Assembly: GCA_000310025.1 (NCBI GenBank)
Contig: FN649754.1
Span: 58,920-71,538 of the forward strand
Origin: Ectocarpus siliculosus
Taxonomy: Eukaryota > Sar > Phaeophyceae > Ectocarpales > Ectocarpaceae
Direction of reading: 5' to 3'
DNA length: 12,619 nt
Shown: positions 1 through 6,087 of the stretch, one piece after another
Position numbering within the stretch: position 1 is the stretch's first letter
Layout of the letters: each line of letters opens with the position of its first letter
Notes under the pieces: model-generated
Seen by the model: only the letters and a program-made list of their open reading frames with translations
The model's database searches: none
Told to the model about the DNA's origin: nothing
Translations under genes and position numbers: made by a program

Positions 1-1665
1 TCCCGCCTCGGAAGGTGATGGGGCCCAGCTTGGCGTGGGTGCCGGCGCCGACGTTTGCTGCCATCCCGAGCTGCTTTCGCCACCGAACGAATCTCCGCCC
101 CCGATGGCCAGGTGAGCCGGAAAAAAGGGCCGCGGGACGCTGGCAAGCTGCCCTGCAGGTACGTTGGCCGGCGGGAAATTGCCCCCGCGGCCGCCGCCTT
201 GCCCACGGCTTTCGTAGGGGCGAGGCCCGTAGCCGCCGTAGCCCCGTCCCCCATCGTTGCGCCCCTGCATCTGCCCCCCAGCTCCGGGTCCTGGCCCACG
301 CGGCGGCCCCTGAGGCGCATGAGGGTGGCCCTGACTCCAGCCCGCACCGTGTTGGAATTGGTACGACTGCTGTACTGATGGACCACCAACCCGCCCCAGG
401 TTCTGCGATCCGCCTCGTGGATGAGCGGCCGCCTCGGCGTCCCTCCTGCCGCTCAAGTACGCGCTGATCTCGTTGTAATTCGCCAGGAACTCGCTGCGCA
501 ACTTGTGACAGTCAGCGGTCGCGTGCGAGGTGTTGGGCCCGTGGTACTGGCAGATGTACGGTCCCAGCTGCTGCTGCTGCTGCTGCTGCTGCTGCCGCTG
601 CTGCTGCTGCGGTGGCTGCATCGACGCCTGTGGCTGCTGCTGCTGCTGCTGCTGCTGCGGTCCGCCGTGACCCATGCCGACAATGGCTGGTCTCCTCTGC
701 CCGCCGCCCCGGCCCATGCCGGCAGCGACGAGGGCGTGCCTCGTCTCCTCTCCTCTCTCTCCAGACCTCCGCTCGTACCTCTGCTCGTGCTCAGCCGTCC
801 TCAACGCCTCCTGCATTTGTGCACTCGACAACATGGGGTGAAAAAGGACACGCTCTTTAATTTTCTCAAATTCTGGCAAAAAACCCCGAGCGATGTGCTT
901 GCACATGGACACTTCAGCACGATTATCACCGTATGACACCAGTCTCATCCAAAGCGCCTTAGCTCTACCAAAGTAGTCCATCAAACTTTCTCCATTCCTC
1001 TGACACAGCACATTCCACTGATCATCAAACGTCTGTCTTTTCTCGTTTTTACTGCGTCGGTAGTAGTCCAAGAAAATTTTGTACCCGGCTTGCGGACTCT
1101 CCGCTGCGAGTAATTGCCCTTGAATAGATTGTGCCGTGATCTTCGACAGCATGAAAATCCATACCTTCCTAGACTGCTTTACTCTCTCCTCACCAAACGA
1201 ACGTTTCATCCAATCCACATTCACTTGAGCTGCAGCTACAGGAATCTCTGGGCCTCTCATTGCGTCAACCACTCCCTCGTTCTCCATCCACGCTTCAAAC
1301 GCACTCGTGAAAATCCGCAACGCAACCTCCATCGATCGATTTTTGAGGAAATCATCACTCCAAACAGGGACCTCGACTTTGTCCCGCTGTTTCAACTCTA
1401 CTGTCTGGGCGCTAGACGTGCCTGAATGGGCACGATGCCCCTGGTCCTGGGAGTTTGCCGTGAAAGCATGCTTGAGAAGGTCGACCAGCTGACGCATCGA
1501 GTCTTGCTGATCTCCCCCCGCCGCCGCTCTCCCTCCCAGATTGTCTTGTTCTTCTGCATCGGCGGTGAACGAATAGTTGGTTCCTCCATCGCCGGTGCCT
1601 TCTCCCGGGGAAGGATCACCATGACCTTGTCCCCCCGGAGGCTGTCGTCCGTCTCCATCCGGCAT
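1..1665 (-). CDS. Retrotransposon Gag polyprotein, partial (open at left edge)
   Basis: One frame stays open for 555 codons from the ATG at 1665-1663 to base 1, with an in-frame TAG upstream at 1710-1708 and no ATG between them. Gag would package element RNA into cytoplasmic particles. Residues 1-55 are Gly/Asp-rich. Residues about 195-300 resemble the UBN2/retrotransposon Gag core: an aromatic stretch near FLDYYRRS, then NGESLMDYFGRAKALWMRL and the motif ARGFLPEFEKIKERV. Residues 337-366 hold three glutamine runs (8, 4 and 9 residues). A zinc-knuckle-like motif follows: C372-x2-H375-x5-H381-x4-C386, in the context YICQYHG...SHATADCHKL. Beyond it lies about 160 residues rich in Gly, Pro, Arg and Gln, suited to RNA binding. 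No DSGA protease motif is reached before the edge, so Gag may be separate from Pol or Pol lies further left. Family call is by eye from motif pattern. Confidence 0.8.
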   Translation of the reverse strand, partial: MPDGDGRQPPGGQGHGDPSPGEGTGDGGTNYSFTADAEEQDNLGGRAAAGGDQQDSMRQLVDLLKHAFTANSQDQGHRAHSGTSSAQTVELKQRDKVEVPVWSDDFLKNRSMEVALRIFTSAFEAWMENEGVVDAMRGPEIPVAAAQVNVDWMKRSFGEERVKQSRKVWIFMLSKITAQSIQGQLLAAESPQAGYKIFLDYYRRSKNEKRQTFDDQWNVLCQRNGESLMDYFGRAKALWMRLVSYGDNRAEVSMCKHIARGFLPEFEKIKERVLFHPMLSSAQMQEALRTAEHEQRYERRSGERGEETRHALVAAGMGRGGGQRRPAIVGMGHGGPQQQQQQQQPQASMQPPQQQQRQQQQQQQQQLGPYICQYHGPNTSHATADCHKLRSEFLANYNEISAYLSGRRDAEAAAHPRGGSQNLGRVGGPSVQQSYQFQHGAGWSQGHPHAPQGPPRGPGPGAGGQMQGRNDGGRGYGGYGPRPYESRGQGGGRGGNFPPANVPAGQLASVPRPFFPAHLAIGGGDSFGGESSSGWQQTSAPAPTPSWAPSPSEAG

Positions 1666-1805
1666 CTTGCGCGCGTAGACACAGCGGCCACTCTCTTGAT
1701 CGAAACGCTAGCGTGTTGAGTAGCTTTGTGCGTGGGTGCCTCGGCGCGGGGTCCCGTAGTGGGAAACAAAAGGTGCCAGCAGCTGGGTACTGCCAACGGT
1801 CAAAA
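1666..1805 (-). other. Retrotransposon leader between LTR and gag
   Basis: This 140-base stretch lies between the putative LTR edge (a TG at 1806 on the plus strand, hence CA on the element strand) and the Gag start. On the element strand it begins TTTTGACCGT and then TGGCAGTACCCAGC. A primer-binding site normally starts with TGG soon after the LTR, so TGGCAGTACCC at about 1795-1785 is a candidate; a second TGG occurs in GCTGGCACC. Neither matches the common initiator-Met pattern (TGGTATCAGAG), so the primer tRNA is unassigned. The in-frame TAG at 1710-1708 fixes the Gag start downstream of it. Confidence 0.4.
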
Positions 1806-2230
1806 TGTAGAAACTATCCGCGGGCATGAAAGCCCTTCTACGTGGTGGAGCGTGGAAGCTCGTGTATAATATAGTTGTGGCGTGGAAGCCGGGTGGCGTG
1901 GTGGCCCTGATGTAAAGGTATATGTAGGGACGTGGGAGTCCTGAAGGCGTGGAAGCCGGGTTGGCGTGATAGCCGGAGTATGGGCGTGGAAGCCGGGGTT
2001 GGCGTGAGAGCCGGAAAAAAGGACTTGATTATACACAGAAAAAGGAAGTGAGGAACCACAAGCCACGCACACAAATTCCGTTGTAGACACCCATACCCTC
2101 AAACCTGCAATATGTGATAAAGTTGGTACCACCAAATCTAATCCATAGCAACCATTGAACCCCCAAACTCCCCGCTCCATCTGCTCGGGAAATTCTTGCT
2201 CGCAATAATCTGTTGATGCTGTGAGTACAT
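1806..2230 (-). repeat. Probable 5' long terminal repeat
   Basis: The inner edge is proposed at 1806, where the plus strand reads TGTAGAAAC, so that the element-strand LTR would end GTTTCTACA with the usual CA. The outer edge is a guess: a TACA at about 2225-2228 would give roughly 420 bp, but no clear inverted mate of TGTAG was found. AT-rich TATA-like stretches occur on the minus strand (for example TATATTATA near 1870 and TATAAT near 2030). The region has no convincing protein in any frame. Only alignment with the second LTR can set the ends. Confidence 0.35.
1879..2013. repeat. LTR-internal direct repeat, 15-mer in three copies
   Basis: The 15-mer GGCGTGGAAGCCGGG occurs exactly at 1879-1893, 1946-1960 and 1983-1997. 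The last two head consecutive units of about 37 bp, each continuing with a TTGGCGTGAxAGCCGG half-repeat (1961-1977 and 1999-2013). A weaker relative, GAGCGTGGAAGCTCG, lies near 1845-1860. Each unit contains GGC...GCC dyads able to form small stems. Repeats like this in LTRs often act as promoter or enhancer elements, but that role is inferred here. Confidence 0.8.
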
Positions 2231-2500
2231 CCAACACGCAGGACCCTCTTTCGCTGTTCAACCGGCCGTTCCCATGGCGACACAGACAAGGAACAGTCCA
2301 GGCCAAGTCCTGTCGGCCACAGCAGGTGGAAGCTGCTGAAACTCGGGGAGGGGAAATGGTTTGCGATTGCCTATTTACCGAACCATACTTCGGGCACCAC
2401 GAGATTTACACTGTAGCTCGAGATCGATCGGCATTTGAGACAGGGTCGGGCAAGGGGTGGGCTATGCAAATAAAAGTTCCACCCACGGATATTGAAATAT
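2231..2500. other. Gene-less stretch right of the LTR
   Basis: No coding frame with recognisable content was found on either strand. The sequence ATGCAAATAAAAG (about 2464-2476) contains a perfect octamer (ATGCAAAT) overlapping an AATAAA, which may be chance. A G-rich stretch near 2440-2460 begins CAGGGTCGGGC, reminiscent of transposon ends, but no matching inverted copy was found in the window. Confidence 0.5.
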
Positions 2501-2504
2501 GAGA

Positions 2505-2576
2505 CTGAAGCTAAAGCTTCAGAACAGCAGCAGCAGTACTTTTCTGCGAACATCCCCCTGACTGCTACTGCTGCTG
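2505..2576. repeat. Two adjacent small hairpins
   Basis: Bases 2505-2522 read CTGAAGC-TAAA-GCTTCAG, a perfect 7-bp stem with a 4-base loop. Directly after it, CAGCAGCAGTA (2528-2538) and TACTGCTGCTG (2566-2576) form an 11-bp inverted repeat with a 27-base loop. These lie at the left margin of the three-copy repeat and may be part of it. No promoter or terminator role can be shown. Confidence 0.6.
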
Positions 2577-2585
2577 TGTCACTCA

Positions 2586-3262
2586 TGCGCCACAACCGCG
2601 GCCGCTCTGGGCGCGAGACACGGCCTGCCGCACCTTGCGTGCCTCGGTCTCTCTCCGCGCGAAAGAGCGCTGGATTGGTAGCCGTGAGGTTCTAAGAAGT
2701 AAAAGAGAGACCTCAACGCCACAGCACAGCAGCAGCAGCGCACCCCAAAATAAACGATTTCACCTTTTTTTCGTTGTGTACCGCAGAGAGAGCCGGTTGC
2801 GGCGCCATCCGCGCAGACTCACCGCGCCATGACCGCGGCCGCGCTGGGCGCGAGATGCGGCGGGCAGTGTCTTTTGTGCCTCGGTCTCCCTCGACGTGAA
2901 AGGAAAAAGCACTGCCCGCCGCAGTTGATTGATAGCCGTGAGGGCTATAACACACAGTGCATTGCAAGTGATGGTGAAAGATGAGAAGTAATTAAAAACA
3001 AATAATAAATATATAGGGGTGTTTGCAAGTGTTTGATTTAATTAATTGTTTTTGGGTTTGGGGAGTACATACACACAGCAGCAGCTCCCCCAAAAAACGA
3101 TTTGACTTATTATTCTTTGTGTATAACGCAGCCGGTTGCTCCGCCACCTCACGCACACTGCACCACGGTCGCGGCCGCGCTGCGCGCTGGGCGCGAGACA
3201 CGGCGCGTAGCACCTTGTGTGCCTTGGTCTCCCTCCTCGCGAAAGAGCCGGAGGCTGAAACA
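2586..3262. repeat. Three degenerate copies of a GC-rich repeat
   Basis: Three related blocks in the same orientation lie at about 2586-2690 (copy A), 2722-2943 (B) and 3076-3262 (C). B and C share a 5' module (a CAG run, CCCCAAAA with AACGATTT, a TTGTGTA stretch, and GCCGGTTGC followed by CCGC). All three share a 3' module containing GCGGCCGC, GGGCGCGAGA, TGTGCC or TGCGTGCC, TGGTCTC or CGGTCTC, and GAAAGAG or GAAAGG. A and B also share GATTGRTAGCCGTGAGG at their ends. No coding frame is conserved between copies. Possible identities are a SINE-like or MITE-like family or decayed LTR pieces; I saw no clear tRNA-type A and B boxes. Confidence 0.65.
2857..2922. repeat. 13-bp GC-rich inverted repeat in copy B
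   Basis: GCGGCGGGCAGTG (2857-2869) and CACTGCCCGCCGC (2910-2922) are exact reverse complements separated by 40 bases. Weak T/A pairing (TCTTTT against GAAAAAG) could extend the stem inward. Copies A and C lack this perfect arm pair, so it is specific to copy B, either kept there and lost elsewhere or formed anew. The shape suits a foldback element or a small-RNA hairpin, but expression is unknown. Confidence 0.7.
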
Positions 3263-3290
3263 TCGAACTGCGCGTTTTTGAAAGGGATGA

Positions 3291-3312
3291 CAACAACAGC
3301 AACAAGAACAAG

Positions 3313-3347
<35 letters not shown>

Positions 3348-3375
3348 CGACGACGACGACGACGACGACGACGAC
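3291..3375. repeat. Compound microsatellite (CAA)n-(CGA)n
   Basis: An imperfect then perfect CAA array (to about 3347) switches without interruption to a CGA array (about 3348-3375). The change from CAA to CGA is a single-base change in the unit, typical of microsatellite expansion after a point mutation. In one frame it would encode Thr repeats, but the surrounding frame shows no sign of a real gene. Confidence 0.9.
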
Positions 3376-4174
3376 CTACAAAGTTTTGTTTTATAGGTAC
3401 AGATAGTCTTACAATCTAAAGTCTTCAGGCCTTAGCTATTTTTTCAAGGATTCAGGCTACTCACCCTATTTGCTGAGGTGAAGACAAAGCCCCGACGAGT
3501 ACGACCTCAACCACACGCAATTGGTCACATGTACGTGGGCAGTGTATTCACACTTCGATTACAACTTTAATTATTATGGTGAAAAACTCCTTTCTCAACA
3601 GCAAAAAAACACCGAATAGCCTTGGTGCCAGGTGTCAGTCAGTGCAGCCCGGCTTCCGTATGAGCGAAATCAATCGTGTACGGAGGAACAGTTCTTCTAC
3701 GAATCCTCTAACACTTGCCACTGCTCTGACAAATCCATACAATCTCAAGTAATTAAACAATTTTCGGTTTTGAGGAGACGATATATTATTAGTAGTATAG
3801 CCTGGTTCAACGGCGGGCGCACGCTACGTTTTTTTTTACATCTGAGGAACGTTCTTCGTATAACAGCGAATAACCCGCTCCAAAGATATTTTTCCCGCTG
3901 TCCCGCTGCCGTGTGCCGGGGAACAGGGGAAGGAGGGGAGGAGGGCTTCCGATAACCAAGCACTACTGTACAAGCGAAGGTTCAGTGGCACCAGTCGAGA
4001 ATTGAATTTGGTGGCGCCACCGTTGATCGCGGGATTGCGGGTGTACGTTGTATTGTATTTCGGGTGTACACGCCACACGCCGAACGGAACAGAAGAAGGG
4101 AAGACGAAAGGTGGTTGTCTCTCTGTCGGATTACCATTTCTCAGAACATGCCTTGGGTAGGAACAGCCCGCACG
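3376..4174. other. Gene-less stretch
   Basis: Open frames of about 107 residues (plus, 3632-3955) and 140 residues (minus, 3836-4258) overlap here on opposite strands. Neither has a recognisable domain, biased codon use or good start context, so I do not call them genes. The stretch has scattered AT-rich runs and a 12-bp palindrome GGTGGCGCCACC near 4010. Nothing else could be assigned. Confidence 0.5.
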
Positions 4175-4267
4175 GCAACCTAACGCAGCTTTTACCGAAC
4201 ACCAACACAGCAACCTAGCGCTTACGGTGCACAGCAACCTATAACCCGAACGGTGCACCGCAACCTA
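4175..4267. repeat. GCAACCTA short repeat array
   Basis: GCAACCTA occurs four times in 93 bases, at 4175-4182, 4210-4217, 4234-4241 and 4260-4267. The last two are part of a longer unit, ACGGTGCACxGCAACCTA (4224-4241 and 4250-4267, 17 of 18 bases identical). The spacing is irregular (35, 24 and 26 bases). It may be a decayed minisatellite or a protein-binding cluster; function is unknown. Confidence 0.75.
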
Positions 4268-4306
4268 CCTAGCCCTTTTACTCTTACTTGCTTGCGCCGC
4301 TTAGCC

Positions 4307-4338
4307 AAAACAATACAGCCTATGTATAGTATTGTTTT
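4307..4338. repeat. 10-bp inverted repeat (hairpin)
   Basis: AAAACAATAC (4307-4316) and GTATTGTTTT (4329-4338) are perfect reverse complements with a 12-base loop. The stem is AT-rich and has no following T-run that would suggest a Pol III terminator. It may be a small foldback or chance. Confidence 0.6.
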
Positions 4339-4509
4339 AGTTGACTACATGGTACAGGCCGCTTCGGTGCAGCAGCAACCGAAAGTAGTACTGTAGTAGA
4401 CTCCGTAGTACAGGATACGAGAGTTTCGAAAGTAAGTGTTCTACCGAATGTATCCATCGGGGTGTAAGTAATAGCTGGAGGTTGTATCCAGGAAGTTTAC
4501 CCAGAAAAA

Positions 4510-4947
4510 ATGCGTTTGACAGAGTTGTGTCGGAAAGAGAGGCTCAGATTTGGGGTGGATCTCGTGACTTCAGTGGGTCTCACTAGGCATTTGCTTGTGG
4601 CAATTCGTGGCCACAAGCCCATGGTTGTGTGTATGTATGAGAAGGAAGTCACGCTTTCAAGAATGATTACCAAAAGCTACCGACCTGATGGTAGCAGCCT
4701 CTCGATCAGTACCGAGTTCGAAGATGCGCGCTTGAACAGCTGTAGAGAGAGCCTAGAAGGAGGCTTGTGGAGCGTGGAGGAGGTCTCCAGTCGTGGATAT
4801 AAATGCACTTTGATTATTGCTGAGCACTGGAATGCCAACAGAGGAGAAGAGTGGGCTTCATGGGGCAGCACGAAGCCACGAAGCCCGAGACAAGGGGTTC
4901 CGCAATGGTGCGGAACTGTCAACACCACCCTATGGGAACGACGCTAA
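4510..4947 (+). CDS. Doubtful ORF, unknown 145-residue product
   Basis: This is an open frame from ATG 4510 to a TAA at 4945-4947. No family is recognised. The start context (AAAAAATGC) is unremarkable and an in-frame TAA lies a few codons upstream. The predicted protein is mixed charged and hydrophobic (for example VTSVGLTRHLLVAIRGH), with no signal peptide or clear domain. CAG/AG acceptor-like ends just upstream (near 4492 and 4502) would allow it to be an internal or last exon. At this length a chance ORF is quite possible in a window with little coding sequence. Confidence 0.2.
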   Translation: MRLTELCRKERLRFGVDLVTSVGLTRHLLVAIRGHKPMVVCMYEKEVTLSRMITKSYRPDGSSLSISTEFEDARLNSCRESLEGGLWSVEEVSSRGYKCTLIIAEHWNANRGEEWASWGSTKPRSPRQGVPQWCGTVNTTLWERR

Positions 4948-5292
4948 TCCCGAAGGGTGCAACTCCCTGTAACCGTAAACTATCTATGTAACCGTAACAG
5001 AGTCGTTATTTAGCATCCCTAGCTTCTACAGCCACAGCTACAAAGGGGTTCCCATCTCGCAACCCCCTTTTTTATCGGGTTGTTGGCAAGGTCTGTTTTC
5101 ATATATTTTTCGAGAACCACGGAGGATGTCATGTACCTACACGAACGAATGAATGAATATTTCACTCCGTATTTTTCAGTGTAGAGGTATGCCTCGTGTA
5201 CAAGTAAATGTGAAGATAACAACAAACACAACAACAACAACAGTAACCATTCTACAAGAATACCTGCAATTCTCAGAAGGTCCTCCTCAGCC
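4948..5292. other. Gene-less stretch
   Basis: No supported coding frame. It contains an imperfect inverted pair AAGGGGTT / AACCCCCTT (about 5043-5070) followed by a T-run, and a short CAA-rich run (about 5218-5245). In a bacterium the hairpin and T-run would suggest a terminator, but the window is eukaryotic and I do not call one. Confidence 0.5.
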
Positions 5293-5750
5293 TATATCGA
5301 CGGGTGTGTGTGTACGGGGCCACACCTTGGATGATAAGCCAAAACTTATCTAGATAGGGATAAGTTCTTATCGCGGTGTTGTCTTATCGGTACCGTTTGA
5401 TAGGGTTTGATAGGGTAAGGTTCAGTATATTGGTCCACGTTGATGAGCAGCGGCAGGAATTTCCCACACCTGTGTACGGCCTTCGAAGTATGGCGATAGG
5501 TTTCTGCCAAAACCTCTCGTCGCGCGTAATAGTTATCGATAAGTTCTACAGACAGTCTATTGGTTAGGCAAACACCTATGGTATACGTGATCATCTACCT
5601 ATCGTTGTGTATGACTGATTGTTATCGGTACGTGTTTGTAACTACCCTTCTTGTAAGAAGATATTATATATATATATCGATAGCCAATGGCTCAATCTTA
5701 TCGAATGATATGATAGCTATCGACAAATTGTTCGCCAGCATATCGTCCTG
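5293..5750. repeat. Left cluster of TATCG/CGATA motifs
   Basis: By eye I count 13 occurrences of TATCG or its complement CGATA in about 460 bases, against roughly one expected by chance. Several are palindromic, including TTATCGATAA (5533-5542) and ATCGAT in a TA-dinucleotide run (about 5664-5681). TATCTAGATA (about 5348-5357) and several GATAAG/CTTATC hexamers also occur. The 13-mer CTTGGATGATAAG (5326-5338) is repeated at the head of the second cluster. The cluster lies upstream of the BED zinc-finger gene. hAT transposases bind short repeated subterminal motifs, so this could be a subterminal binding array or a promoter array. Confidence 0.7.
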
Positions 5751-5810
5751 GGGAACCCATCGTTATACAAAGCATCAAATCGGATCGGGGCCAACCTCCG
5801 ACACAAAGAT

Positions 5811-5886
5811 TCAAAAAGATTCGCCGACCGCGATGGGATAACGGGAACTCAAAAAGATTCGCCGACCGCGATGGGATAACGGGAAC
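5811..5886. repeat. 38-bp tandem duplication plus partial third copy
   Basis: Two exact 38-base units lie head to tail at 5811-5848 and 5849-5886, containing GATTCGCCGACCGCGATGGG and GATAACGGGAAC. A partial third copy, TTTCACCGACCGCGATT, follows at about 5906-5922. The duplication ends about 200 bases before the BED gene start, so it may form part of its promoter or of a transposon subterminal region. Confidence 0.9.
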
Positions 5887-6087
5887 CATACATTCCGAAG
5901 AAAAGTTTCACCGACCGCGATTAGAAAAAGTCAAGATTCCAAGATAACCAAAAAGCGCCGGCAATCAACGAAGTGCGGTGAATTTTGCCGAACAATCACC
6001 CGATTAGCGATTATTACATGTTTGCCGAGCTGGCGATCAGATTACGCGCCCTCGCGCCCTCTACCCATCACCACATATTACACCACC

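Larger units (their letters stand above)
1..2230 (-). mobile_element. LTR retrotransposon, 5' part (LTR, leader, gag)
   Basis: On the minus strand a probable LTR (about 2230 down to 1806), a leader (1805-1666) and a long Gag frame (1665-1) follow one another in the order expected for the 5' part of an LTR retrotransposon. Protease, reverse transcriptase, integrase and the 3' LTR would lie left of the window. The Gag has a copia-like (UBN2-type) core but a knuckle resembling the C-x2-H form often seen in Ty3/gypsy Gags, so I do not assign a superfamily. The outer end is uncertain because the second LTR is not available for comparison. The intact reading frame suggests a fairly young insertion. 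Confidence 0.6.

Noticed and set aside
421-936. Plus-strand frames of 171 and 82 residues over the CTG array
   Set aside because: They lie antisense to the 555-codon Gag frame. The Leu-rich or Ala-rich runs come from reading the polyglutamine CAG tract on the wrong strand or frame.
1398-1796. Minus-strand frame of 132 residues overlapping the Gag start
   Set aside because: It is out of frame with Gag over its N-terminal part and has no recognisable content; the Gag frame explains the region.
1800-2306. Minus-strand frame of 168 residues
   Set aside because: It spans the LTR tandem repeats and has the Pro/His/Thr composition expected from translating them; an LTR is the better explanation.
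2441-2462. CAGGGTCGGGC-type sequence resembling a hAT terminal repeat
   Set aside because: No inverted partner or flanking 8-bp duplication could be found in the window.
3836-4258. Minus-strand frame of 140 residues
   Set aside because: No domain, no good start context, and it overlaps the GCAACCTA repeats; probably chance.
5043-5075. Hairpin followed by a T-run, like a bacterial terminator
   Set aside because: The stem is imperfect and the surrounding genes are eukaryotic, so an intrinsic terminator is not a sensible call.
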